Shown piece after piece: positions 53,011 through 61,028 of a stretch of 64,000 nucleotides of DNA. A program made the position numbers and the translations under genes. Origin of the DNA: Streptomyces narbonensis (GTDB lineage: Bacteria; Actinomycetota; Actinomycetes; Streptomycetales; Streptomycetaceae); contig NZ_BMSF01000007.1 of the NCBI RefSeq assembly GCF_014649015.1, forward strand, positions 124,001 to 188,000, given 5' to 3'. Under the pieces are notes generated by a model that saw nothing but the letters and a program-made list of their open reading frames with translations, searched no databases and was not told where the DNA came from. Position 1 is the stretch's first letter. Each line of letters starts with the position of its first letter.

Positions 53011-53973
53011 GTGAGCAGGCTCCAGGTCGTCAGCGGAAAGGGCGGTACCGGTAAGACGACGGTCGCCGCCGCCCTCGCGCTCGCCCTCGCGACGGAGGGC
53101 AAACGCACCCTCCTCGTCGAGGTCGAAGGCAGACAGGGCATCGCACAGCTCTTCGAGACGGAAGCGCTTCCGTACGAGGAACGCAAGATCGCCGTAGCGC
53201 CGGGCGGCGGCGAGGTGTACGCGCTGGCGATCGACGCCGAGCGCGCGCTCCTCGACTACCTCCAGATGTTCTACAAACTCGGCGGCGCGGGGCGGGCGCT
53301 CAAGAAGCTCGGCGCGATCGACTTCGCGACGACGATAGCGCCGGGGGTACGGGACGTCCTGCTGACCGGCAAGGCGTGCGAGGCGGTCAAGCGGCGCGAG
53401 AAGCACGGCGGCCACACCTACGACCACGTGGTCATGGACGCGCCGCCCACCGGCCGCATCACCCGCTTCCTCAACGTCAACGACGAGGTCGCGGGGCTGG
53501 CCAGGATCGGCCCGATACACAACCAGGCGCAGGCCGTCATGCGGGTCCTCAAGTCCCCCGAGACGGCGGTCCACCTGGTGACGCTCCTGGAGGAGATGCC
53601 CGTCCAGGAGACGGCGGACGGCATCGCGGAGCTCCGCGCGGCCGAACTGCCGGTGGGCCGGGTCGTGGTGAACATGGTCCGCCCGCACGTCCTCGACGAA
53701 GCGGCGGTACGGGCCGCCTCCGGCGACCACCGGGAGGCGATCGCGCGGAGCCTGGGGTCCGTCGGCATCGCGGGCGGCACGCGTCTCGTCGAGCCGCTTC
53801 TCGACCAGGCGGCCGAGCACGCCCGGCGGGTGGAGCTGGAGCGGGATCAGCGCGCGGTCCTGGACGGCATCGGCGTGCCCGCGTACGAGCTGCCCTTCCT
53901 CGGGGACGGCGGGGACATCGCGGGGCTCTACCGGCTGGCGAAGGAACTGCGGAAGCAAGGGGTGGGCGCGTGA
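53011..53973 (+). CDS. ArsA/GET3-like ATPase 1
   Basis: A 320-residue P-loop ATPase of the ArsA/GET3 family. VVSGKGGTGKTTVAAALA is the deviant Walker A, TLLVEVEGRQGIAQLF the A' motif, and DHVVMDAPPTGRITRFLN the Walker B/switch region. The arsenite-binding cysteine pattern of ArsA is not evident. It is translationally coupled (GTGA) to a second homologue, as Rv3679-Rv3680, which form a paired ATPase in mycobacteria. Leaderless GTG start as described. Confidence 0.9.
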   Translation: MSRLQVVSGKGGTGKTTVAAALALALATEGKRTLLVEVEGRQGIAQLFETEALPYEERKIAVAPGGGEVYALAIDAERALLDYLQMFYKLGGAGRALKKLGAIDFATTIAPGVRDVLLTGKACEAVKRREKHGGHTYDHVVMDAPPTGRITRFLNVNDEVAGLARIGPIHNQAQAVMRVLKSPETAVHLVTLLEEMPVQETADGIAELRAAELPVGRVVVNMVRPHVLDEAAVRAASGDHREAIARSLGSVGIAGGTRLVEPLLDQAAEHARRVELERDQRAVLDGIGVPAYELPFLGDGGDIAGLYRLAKELRKQGVGA

Positions 53974-55397
53974 CGGACAAGCCGACCGCCGGGACCGGCG
54001 CCGACGCGACGGGGCTCGACGCATCAGGGGCCGGGACGGCCGTGCGGGACACGGCCGAGCGGGACACGACCGGGCTCGACGCCGTGCCCGTGTTGGAGCT
54101 CGACCCGCTCATCGATGACCGGGGCACCCGCATCATCGTCTGCTGCGGCGCCGGCGGGGTCGGCAAGACGACCACCGCGGCGGCCCTCGGCGTACGGGCG
54201 GCGGAGCGCGGCCGACGGGTCGTCGTCCTCACCATCGACCCGGCCCGCCGCCTCGCCCAGTCGATGGGCATCGACTCCCTCGACAACACCCCGCGCAAGG
54301 TCGACGGCATCAAGGGCTCCGACGGCGGCGAACTGCACGCCATGATGCTCGACATGAAGCGGACCTTCGACGAGATCGTCGAGGCGCACGCCGAGCCCGA
54401 GCGGGCCCGGGCGATCCTGGAGAACCCCTTCTACCAGTCCCTGTCGGCCGGATTCGCCGGTACGCAGGAGTACATGGCGATGGAGAAGCTGGGCCAGCTC
54501 CGGGCGCGCGACGAGTGGGACCTGATCGTGGTCGACACGCCGCCGTCCCGCTCCGCGCTGGACTTCCTGGACGCGCCGAAGCGGCTGGGGTCGTTCCTCG
54601 ACGGGAAGTTCATCAAGCTGCTCATGGCCCCGGCGAAGGTGGGCGGCCGGGCCGGCATCAAGTTCCTCAACGTCGGCATGTCGATGATGACGGGGACGCT
54701 CGGGAAGCTGCTGGGCGGTCAGTTCCTCAAGGACGTGCAGACCTTCGTGGCGGCGATGGACACGATGTTCGGCGGCTTCCGGACCCGCGCCGACGCCACG
54801 TACAAGCTGCTCCAGGCCCCGGGCACGGCGTTCCTCGTCGTCGCCACGCCGGAGCGGGACGCGCTGCGCGAGGCCGCGTACTTCGTGGAGCGGCTGGCGG
54901 CCGAGGAGATGCCGCTGGCCGGTCTCGTCCTCAACCGCGTCCACGGCAGTGGCGCGGCCGGCCTCTCGGCCGAGCGGGCGCGCGCCGCCGCGGAAAATCT
55001 TGACGAGGGGCGCATGGCGGATCGGGGGGACGGGAAGGCTGGTTTGAGTGGCTCCCCGGCCACGTCGCCCGAGCTGTCAGATCTCGCCACCGCCGCCGTT
55101 TCTTCCGTAACCGAGGCTGCCCCCACAGCCGAACCGGCCGCACAGCACCCAGACGTAGACGACGTAAGCACCGCCACGGACACAGACGTACGACATCTCA
55201 CCGCGGGACTTCTGCGCCTGCATGCCGAGCGCATGCGGGTGCTCGCGCGTGAGCAGCGCACCCGCGACCGCTTCACCGCGCTCCACCCCGAGGTGGCCGT
55301 GGCCGAAGTGGCCGCCCTGCCCGGCGATGTGCACGACCTCGCCGGGCTGCGGGCCATCGGTGACCGGCTCACGGCCGGGCGCATGCCCTCGGCCTGA
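53970..55397 (+). CDS. ArsA/GET3-like ATPase 2
   Basis: A 475-residue partner of the preceding ATPase. An N-terminal polar stretch of about 50 residues precedes IIVCCGAGGVGKTTTAAALG (Walker A with Lys only at the second position: GAGGVGKTT), VVVLTIDPARRLAQSMG, and DLIVVDTPPSRSALDFLD. Between residues about 345 and 405 there is a Ser/Thr/Ala/Asp-rich insert of lower G+C, not seen in the first ATPase. GTG start overlaps the upstream stop. Rv3680 equivalent; the two probably form a heteromeric complex. Confidence 0.9.
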   Translation: MTDKPTAGTGADATGLDASGAGTAVRDTAERDTTGLDAVPVLELDPLIDDRGTRIIVCCGAGGVGKTTTAAALGVRAAERGRRVVVLTIDPARRLAQSMGIDSLDNTPRKVDGIKGSDGGELHAMMLDMKRTFDEIVEAHAEPERARAILENPFYQSLSAGFAGTQEYMAMEKLGQLRARDEWDLIVVDTPPSRSALDFLDAPKRLGSFLDGKFIKLLMAPAKVGGRAGIKFLNVGMSMMTGTLGKLLGGQFLKDVQTFVAAMDTMFGGFRTRADATYKLLQAPGTAFLVVATPERDALREAAYFVERLAAEEMPLAGLVLNRVHGSGAAGLSAERARAAAENLDEGRMADRGDGKAGLSGSPATSPELSDLATAAVSSVTEAAPTAEPAAQHPDVDDVSTATDTDVRHLTAGLLRLHAERMRVLAREQRTRDRFTALHPEVAVAEVAALPGDVHDLAGLRAIGDRLTAGRMPSA

Positions 55398-55433
55398 GCC
55401 ACCGCCCCTTGCCCGTCTCCGAGCGGGGGGGGA

Positions 55434-55778
55434 CTAGCCCACCGCGGCGTACGCCTCGTACGTCGCGTCGTCCTCGATCGCCACGGGCAGCAGGCCCGCA
55501 CCACGCTCGTACTCCGTCCGCGCGGTCTCCAGGAGCCGGCGCCACGAGGTGACGGTCGGCCGTCGGCGCAGCAGGGCACGGCGCTCGCGCTCCGTCATGC
55601 CGCCCCACACACCGAACTCCACGCGGTTGTCGAGGGCGTCGGCGAGGCACTCGGTCCGCACCGGACATCCGGTGCACACCGCCTTTGCCCTGTTCTGTGC
55701 CGCTCCCTGCACGAAAAGTTCATCCGGATCGGTAGTGCGGCAGGCCGCCTGCGCACTCCAGTCAGCTACCCAGCCCAT
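55434..55778 (-). CDS. wblA: WhiB-family regulator WblA
   Basis: A 114-residue iron-sulfur protein that I recognise as WblA, a developmental regulator and repressor of antibiotic production in Streptomyces. Four cysteines (AACRTTDP, then AVCTGCPVRTECL) bind a [4Fe-4S] cluster; GVWGGMTERERR is the WhiB turn and the basic RRALLRRRPT segment follows. GGAGAGGA precedes ATG 55778, though at the long end of spacing; an in-frame ATG at 55829 exists. A -10-like TAACGT (55850-55855, minus strand) would give a leader of about 65 bases. Convergent with the ArsA pair, Rv3681c (whiB4) position. Confidence 0.95.
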   Translation of the reverse strand: MGWVADWSAQAACRTTDPDELFVQGAAQNRAKAVCTGCPVRTECLADALDNRVEFGVWGGMTERERRALLRRRPTVTSWRRLLETARTEYERGAGLLPVAIEDDATYEAYAAVG

Positions 55779-55930
55779 ACCGGCGCCGTCCTCTCCCGAA
55801 TCGAGGCTCCCCCACGGCGGCAGCGGCATATTCACCGCTGCCAGTTGGGACGTTACGGAAGGTGGGCACAGCGCAACACCCCCTTCGGGCCCAATCTTGA
55901 ATGGCCCGAACGGACTATGCGTACGCGTCA

Positions 55931-55950
55931 GATCACCCAGGGGAGTGATC
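55931..55950. promoter_or_regulatory. Operator-like dyad in wblA-PBP intergenic region
   Basis: GATCAC-CCAGGGGA-GTGATC. The left part also fits eight of the ten fixed positions of the BldD consensus TNACNCWGNGTNA. It lies about 90 bases upstream of the predicted wblA transcription start. The remainder of 55779-56195 holds no gene. Confidence 0.45.
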
Positions 55951-56183
55951 GAAGGACATGCGTGTGATAGCGGACATATCCCCATGGATACGCCCTTCTT
56001 GACCGACGCCACTTCGGGCACCGGGTGACGCATGATCCGGAAACGGACACGAGCTTCCCGCGTTTCGGGGTCACGGAAATTCATGCCGATGTCACGCACG
56101 GGTCTTGATGCGGGACCGCACTGCTGTGACAGTTGTGAGCAGCTTAGGCCAAGGCATATACGCGTGTCCGGCGAATGAGAACG

Positions 56184-56189
56184 TAGGCT
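56184..56189 (+). promoter_or_regulatory. -10 element, leaderless start of PBP gene
   Basis: TAGGCT, six bases, ATG 56196; no ribosome binding site. Confidence 0.6.
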
Positions 56190-56195
56190 GCCCCC

Positions 56196-58436
56196 ATGGC
56201 AAAGAAGCGCTCGGGCGGTGGTCTGACCGGGACCCAGCAGGCCGCCAAGTTCCTCGGTGTCAGTGTGCTCTCCGGAGCCGTGCTGGCGGGCATCGCCCTG
56301 CCCGCGGCCGGAGCACTCGGGCTGGCCGCGAAGGGCACGGTCGAGGGATTCGACGAGATCCCCTCCAACCTGAAGACCCCGCCGCTGAGTCAGCGCACCA
56401 CCATTCTCGACGCCGAGGGCGGACTTCTCGCCACGGTGTACTCGCGGGACCGGAAGGTCGTCCCGCTGGACAAGATCTCCCCGTACATGCAGAAGGCGAT
56501 CGTCGCGATCGAGGACGGCCGCTTCTACGAGCACGGGGCGATCGACCTCAAGGGCGTGCTGCGCGCGATCAACCGCAACGCGCAGTCGGGCGGGGTCGCG
56601 CAGGGCGCGTCCACGCTCACCCAGCAGTACGTGAAGAACGTCTTCGTCGAGGAGGCCGGTGACGACCCCGAGAAGGTCGCGCAGGCCACCCAGCAGACCA
56701 TCGGCCGCAAGGTCCGCGAGCTGAAGTTCGCGATCCAGGTCGAGGAGGAGCTGGGCAAGAAGAAGATCCTGGAGAACTACCTCAACATCACGTTCTTCGG
56801 TCAGCAGGCGTACGGCATCGAGGCCGCCTCCCAGCGGTACTTCTCCAAGCCGGCCGCCAAGCTGGAGCTGGGCGAGGCGGCGATGATGGCCGGGCTCGTC
56901 CAGTCGCCGAGCCGCTACGACCCGATCAACGACATCCAGGAAGCCACCAAGCGCCGCAACGTGGTCCTCCAGCGGATGGCCGACGTGAAGGACATCAGCC
57001 AGGCGGAGGCGGACAAGGCGAAGGCCGCGCCGCTCAAGCTGAAGGTCAAGACGCCGAGGAACGGCTGCATCACCGCCGTCGACGGCGCCGGCTTCTTCTG
57101 CGACTACGTCCGCAAGACGATCCTGACCAATCCGGTCTTCGGGAAGACGGCCGAGGAGCGGCAGAAGCTGTGGAACCTGGGCGGTCTCACCGTCAAGACC
57201 ACGCTCTCGCCGAAGGCGCAGGCCGCGGCCAACGAGGCCGCCGTGGCCAAGGTCAACAAGGACGACGGGGTCGCGACCGCCGTCGTCCAGGTCCAGCCCG
57301 GTACCGGCAAGATCCTGTCGATGGGCCAGTCCCGCCCGTACGGCCTGGACCAGAAGCAGCACCAGACGACGCTCAACCTCGCCGTCGGCAGCAAGATGGG
57401 CGGCACCACCTACGGCTTCCCGGTCGGCTCGACCTTCAAGCCGATCACGGCCGCCGCCGCCCTGGAGAAGGGGCTGAGCCCGGCGCAGAGCTTCGACACG
57501 CCGTGGAAGATCACGATGCGGGAGAACGAGTTCACCCGCTGCGACGGCAAGCCCGCCGGCTACGCCGAATGGCCCGTCCAGAACGAGCTCAAGTCGGAGA
57601 AGGGGGCGTACGACATGACGAGCGCCCTCGGCAAGTCCATCAACACGTACTTCGCCAAGCTGGAGCAGATGGCCGGCCTGTGCGAGACGCTGACGATGGC
57701 GAAGAAGGTCGGCTACGAGCGCGAGCTGGGCAAGTCGATCATGCAGAGCCCGTCGGCCACGCTCGGCAGCCTGGAGAGCACCCCGCTCGACATGGCCTCC
57801 GTCTACGCCACCTTCGCCAACCGCGGCCTCTACTGCACCCCGGTCGCCATCGAGTCCATCAAGGCCGCCAACGGCGACAAGCTGAACGTGCCGCAGACCA
57901 AGTGCACGCGCGCCATGTCCGACCGCACCGCCGACACCATCAACCAGATGTTGAAGGGCGTGGTCGAGGACGGCACCGGTACGCGGGCCGGTCTGACCGA
58001 CCGGGACAACGCGGGCAAGACCGGTACCACCGAGGGACGCAAGGACGCCTGGTTCGTCGGCTACACGCCGAACCTGTCCACCGCCGTCTGGGTCGGCGAC
58101 GACGTCGGCAAGCGCGACGAGATGTTCGACATCACCATCGGTGGCGTCTACTACGACAAGGTCTGCGGTGGCTGCCTCCCCGGTCCCATCTGGCGGATCG
58201 CGATGACGGGCGCCCTGGACTCCGAGCGGCCGCAGTTCGCCCCCATCTCCGTGCCGCGGGCCGAGAAGCCCAAGGACAAGGAGAAGGAAGGCGAGGAGGG
58301 CCCGAACAAGCCGCGGAAGCCGCGCGACAGCAAGCCGGGCGACACGAAGCCGACGAACCCGTTCCCCGGGATCACGATCCCGCCGGACATGTTCGGCGAC
58401 GACAACAACGGCAACCGCCGAGGCGGAAACCGCTGA
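56196..58436 (+). CDS. Bifunctional penicillin-binding protein (transglycosylase/transpeptidase)
   Basis: A 746-residue class A PBP that polymerises and cross-links peptidoglycan. A basic N terminus and one membrane helix (residues about 18-45) lead to the GT51 domain with catalytic Glu106 (AIEDGRFYEHG). The transpeptidase domain has SxxK at Ser412-Lys415 (GSTFKPI), SxN in GKSINTY and KTG at Lys608 (GKTGTTEG). The last 65 residues are a Lys/Pro/Glu-rich tail ending in Asn/Gly/Arg; the PASTA domain of mycobacterial PonA2 is absent. Rv3682 equivalent, divergent from wblA. Confidence 0.95.
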   Translation: MAKKRSGGGLTGTQQAAKFLGVSVLSGAVLAGIALPAAGALGLAAKGTVEGFDEIPSNLKTPPLSQRTTILDAEGGLLATVYSRDRKVVPLDKISPYMQKAIVAIEDGRFYEHGAIDLKGVLRAINRNAQSGGVAQGASTLTQQYVKNVFVEEAGDDPEKVAQATQQTIGRKVRELKFAIQVEEELGKKKILENYLNITFFGQQAYGIEAASQRYFSKPAAKLELGEAAMMAGLVQSPSRYDPINDIQEATKRRNVVLQRMADVKDISQAEADKAKAAPLKLKVKTPRNGCITAVDGAGFFCDYVRKTILTNPVFGKTAEERQKLWNLGGLTVKTTLSPKAQAAANEAAVAKVNKDDGVATAVVQVQPGTGKILSMGQSRPYGLDQKQHQTTLNLAVGSKMGGTTYGFPVGSTFKPITAAAALEKGLSPAQSFDTPWKITMRENEFTRCDGKPAGYAEWPVQNELKSEKGAYDMTSALGKSINTYFAKLEQMAGLCETLTMAKKVGYERELGKSIMQSPSATLGSLESTPLDMASVYATFANRGLYCTPVAIESIKAANGDKLNVPQTKCTRAMSDRTADTINQMLKGVVEDGTGTRAGLTDRDNAGKTGTTEGRKDAWFVGYTPNLSTAVWVGDDVGKRDEMFDITIGGVYYDKVCGGCLPGPIWRIAMTGALDSERPQFAPISVPRAEKPKDKEKEGEEGPNKPRKPRDSKPGDTKPTNPFPGITIPPDMFGDDNNGNRRGGNR

Positions 58437-58446
58437 CGCACGCGTA

Positions 58447-58492
58447 GTACGAGGAAGGGCGCCCCGCTTCTGCGGGGCGCCCTTCCTCGTAC
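58447..58492. terminator. Strong bidirectional terminator
   Basis: A perfect 21-bp stem with loop TTCT, 11 bases beyond the PBP stop and 13 bases from the convergent YqeY gene. Confidence 0.88.
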
Positions 58493-58504
58493 GTACGCGG
58501 TTTC

Positions 58505-58969
58505 TCAGCCCGCGAGCAGCTTCTTCACGGAGGCGGCGACCCGGCCGCCGTCGGCCTGGCCGGCCACCTTCGGGTTCACGATCTTCATGACGGCGCCCAT
58601 GGCACGCGGCCCCTCGGCGCCCGCCGCCTTCGCCTCCTCGACGGCCGCCGCGACGATCCCGTCGAGCTCCTCGTCGCTGAGCTGCTTCGGCAGGTACGCG
58701 TCGAGCAGGACGCCCTCCGCGCGCTCCCGCTCGGCGGACTCGGCCCGACCGCCCTGGGCGAAGGCCTCCGCGGCCTCGCGGCGCTTCTTCGCCTCCTTGG
58801 CGATCACCTTCTGCACCTCGTCGTCGGAGAGTTCGCGCTTGGTCTTGCCCGCGACCTCCTCCTTCTGGATCGCGGTGATGGTGAGCCGCAGGGTCGAGGA
58901 ACGCAGTTCGTCGCGCTCCCTGATCGCGGCGTTGAGGTCGGCCTTGAGCTTCTCCTTGAGCGTGGTCAT
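58505..58969 (-). CDS. GatB/YqeY domain-containing protein
   Basis: A 154-residue all-helical protein of the YqeY family, related to the C-terminal domain of the GatB subunit of the tRNA amidotransferase. TLKEKLKADLNAAIRERDEL, the KREEAxAF-like KKRREAAEAFAQGGR and the closing GRVAASVKKLLAG are typical. Its cellular role is unsettled. The ATG (58969) faces the metallophosphoesterase gene across 74 bases; no strong ribosome binding site is seen, and a weak CACACT seven bases upstream could be a leaderless -10. Confidence 0.9.
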   Translation of the reverse strand: MTTLKEKLKADLNAAIRERDELRSSTLRLTITAIQKEEVAGKTKRELSDDEVQKVIAKEAKKRREAAEAFAQGGRAESAERERAEGVLLDAYLPKQLSDEELDGIVAAAVEEAKAAGAEGPRAMGAVMKIVNPKVAGQADGGRVAASVKKLLAG

Positions 58970-59043
58970 GGGGTCAAGTGTGGCAGGTGCCCCACCCCGC
59001 CCGCCCGCACATTTCCACCCGCCGGGTCTGCGACGATGGTGCG

Positions 59044-59982
59044 ATGCGCGCACGGTACGGGATTCCCCTGAAGGTCACGGCAGGTCTCACGGCGACGGCC
59101 GCGGCCGGAATCGTCTACTCGGCAGGCTTCGAGGCCCGCTCCTTCCGGCTCCGCCGAGTGACCGTCCCCGTACTCCCGCGCGGCATGCGTGACCTGCGGG
59201 TCCTTCAGGTCTCCGACATCCACATGGTGAGCGGCCAGCGCAAGAAGCGGGCCTGGCTCCAGTCGCTCGCGGGGCTCCGCCCGGACTTCGTCGTCAACAC
59301 CGGCGACAACCTCTCCGACACCGAGGCGGTGCCGGAGGTCCTGGACGCGCTCGGGCCGCTGATGGAGTTCCCCGGCGTGTACGTCTTCGGCTCCAACGAC
59401 TACTACGGGCCGATGCTGCGCAACCCCGGCCGCTACCTGATGGAGAAGGTGCAGGGCCGGCACGGGCTCAACGGCAACAAGCCGGTCGTCGGCGCCGTCC
59501 ACAACCCGTGGGAGGGCATGCGGGACGCCTTCGACGCGGCCGGCTGGGTGAACCTCACCAACACCCGCGGCACGCTCAAGCTGCCCCAGGCCGAGGTGGC
59601 CTTCACCGGCCTGGACGACCCGCACATCAAGCGCGACCGCTACGAGCGGGTGGCCGGCGGCCCCGACGCCTCGGCCGACTTCACGGTGGGCGTCGTCCAT
59701 GCCCCGTACCTGCGCGCGCTCGACGCCTTCACGGCGGACGGGTACGAGCTGATCCTCGCCGGGCACACCCACGGCGGCCAGCTGTGCATCCCCTTCTACG
59801 GGGCGCTCGTCACCAATTGCGACCTCGACACCGAGCGGGTGAAGGGGCTCTCGACCCACTCCGTCGCCGACCGGACCTCCTACCTGCACGTCTCGGCCGG
59901 CTGCGGCACCAACCGCTTCACCCCGGTCCGCTTCGCCTGCCCGCCCGAGGTCACCCTGCTCACCCTGACGGCCCGCGCCTGA
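59044..59982 (+). CDS. Metallophosphoesterase, YkuE/Rv3683-like
   Basis: A 312-residue calcineurin-like phosphoesterase. An N-terminal hydrophobic segment (residues about 7-25) may anchor or export it. Metal ligands are in VLQVSDIHMV, VVNTGDNL, GSNDYY (N-D replaces the common GNHD) and LAGHTHGGQ. In this family substrates include membrane phospholipid head groups; the true one here is unknown. ATG 59044 has GACGAT six bases upstream, a weak leaderless-type -10. It is followed by Pr6Pr in the same direction. Confidence 0.9.
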   Translation: MRARYGIPLKVTAGLTATAAAGIVYSAGFEARSFRLRRVTVPVLPRGMRDLRVLQVSDIHMVSGQRKKRAWLQSLAGLRPDFVVNTGDNLSDTEAVPEVLDALGPLMEFPGVYVFGSNDYYGPMLRNPGRYLMEKVQGRHGLNGNKPVVGAVHNPWEGMRDAFDAAGWVNLTNTRGTLKLPQAEVAFTGLDDPHIKRDRYERVAGGPDASADFTVGVVHAPYLRALDAFTADGYELILAGHTHGGQLCIPFYGALVTNCDLDTERVKGLSTHSVADRTSYLHVSAGCGTNRFTPVRFACPPEVTLLTLTARA

Positions 59983-59987
59983 CCACC

Positions 59988-59993
59988 TACGGT
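59988..59993 (+). promoter_or_regulatory. -10 element, leaderless start of Pr6Pr gene
   Basis: TACGGT, six bases, ATG 60000; no ribosome binding site, and the hexamer lies just past the preceding stop. Confidence 0.55.
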
Positions 59994-59999
59994 GGGGTG

Positions 60000-60719
60000 A
60001 TGCTCACGCCTCGCTCCGCCGTCGCACCCCCCGTCGAGCGCCGCCCCCTCGCGGCGGCGTTCCGGGCCCTGATCGCCCTGGGCGCGGCGACGGGCATCGT
60101 GATCGAGTGCGTCCACGGGAGCGTGCCCGTCGTCCTGAGCTTCTTCACGATCTGGTCGAACATCCTGGTCGCCGTGGTCTTCGGCTGGGGCGCCGCCCGT
60201 GCCTGGAACCGCCGCCCGCCGCTGCCCGCGCTCTGGACCGGCGGGGCGCTGCTCTGCATCTCGGTGGTCGGCCTCGTCTTCCATCTGGTCCTCGACAACC
60301 CGTCGAGCCAGTTCAACCAGGCGGCCGAGATCGCCCGCCTCACCGGTGCGAAGGCCGTCGCGAACCAGCTGCTCCACACCGCCGCCCCGATCGGCGCGGC
60401 GCTCGACTTCCTCCTCCTCACCCTCCCCGGCGCCCTCCGGTGGCGCCACGCCGCCCAGTGGCTCGCGGCCCCGGGCCTCTACCTCGCCTTCGCCCTGGTC
60501 CGCGGCGAACTGATCTCGCCGGACGCCCCCGCCCGCTACACGTACCCGTTCCTCGACGTCACCGTGCACGGCTACACCGGCGTCCTCACGAACACGCTGG
60601 TGCTGGGCGCGGCCTTCTACGTCCTGGGCCTCGCGATCATCGGCCTCGACCGCGTCCGACCTGCGCCGCGCCCCTCCGAAAACCGGATTTCGCCTCAGCG
60701 CGCGCGTGGGCTAAAGTAA
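60000..60719 (+). CDS. Pr6Pr family membrane protein
   Basis: A 239-residue protein with six predicted membrane helices. SFFTIWSNILVAVVFG and FTIWSN-type motifs, the TYPFLDVTVHGYTGV segment and VLGLAIIGLDR at the end are those of the Pr6Pr/FAR-17a-AIG1-like family. Biochemical role in bacteria unknown. It ends 38 bases before the tRNA gene and is the last gene of the conserved chromosomal block. Confidence 0.82.
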   Translation: MLTPRSAVAPPVERRPLAAAFRALIALGAATGIVIECVHGSVPVVLSFFTIWSNILVAVVFGWGAARAWNRRPPLPALWTGGALLCISVVGLVFHLVLDNPSSQFNQAAEIARLTGAKAVANQLLHTAAPIGAALDFLLLTLPGALRWRHAAQWLAAPGLYLAFALVRGELISPDAPARYTYPFLDVTVHGYTGVLTNTLVLGAAFYVLGLAIIGLDRVRPAPRPSENRISPQRARGLK

Positions 60720-60757
60720 GCGATGTCGCCGCGACGTGAAGCACAGAGCAGCGACAT

Positions 60758-60831
60758 CGGGGTGTAGCGCAGCTTGGCAGCGCGCTTCGTTCGGGACGAA
60801 GAGGTCGTGGGTTCAAATCCCGCCACCCCGA
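60758..60831 (+). tRNA. tRNA-Pro (anticodon CGG)
   Basis: A complete cloverleaf: acceptor CGGGGTG/CACCCCG, D arm around GTAGCGCAGCTTGGCAGCGC, anticodon arm CTTCG-TTCGGGA-CGAAG with anticodon CGG, T arm GTGGGTTCAAATCCCGC, discriminator A at 60831. CCA is not encoded. The 3' end borders foreign-looking DNA and is the probable integration site of the element to the right. Confidence 0.95.
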
Positions 60832-60848
60832 CAGCCAGTAAGACCAGG

Positions 60849-60886
60849 TCAGGGGCCTGATCCGAGACATCGGATCAGGCCCCTGA
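60849..60886 (+). terminator. Terminator after tRNA-Pro
   Basis: A perfect 17-bp stem (TCAGGGGCCTGATCCGA side at 60849) with loop GACA, 17 bases beyond the tRNA. Confidence 0.85.
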
Positions 60887-60904
60887 GTGGTTTCCGGGGT
60901 CGTC

Positions 60905-60959
60905 TTGGGAGCCGTTTGGGAGCCGACTTCGGGATCCGGCTCCCCGCATCGGGCTCCCC
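60905..60959. repeat. Putative integrase arm-type repeats
   Basis: TTGGGAGCCG occurs at 60905-60914 and 60916-60925 (11-bp phase), followed by two inverted copies, CGGCTCCC at 60937-60944 and GGGCTCCC at 60951-60958. They lie 74-128 bases from the tRNA end, where arm-binding sites of a tyrosine integrase are expected. Confidence 0.6.
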
Positions 60960-61028
60960 TCGTTGTCAGTGCCTGCCGCTACCGTCGCTGGGGACAGTTC
61001 TCCCTCGACCTTGAGTGGTGAGCAAGAC

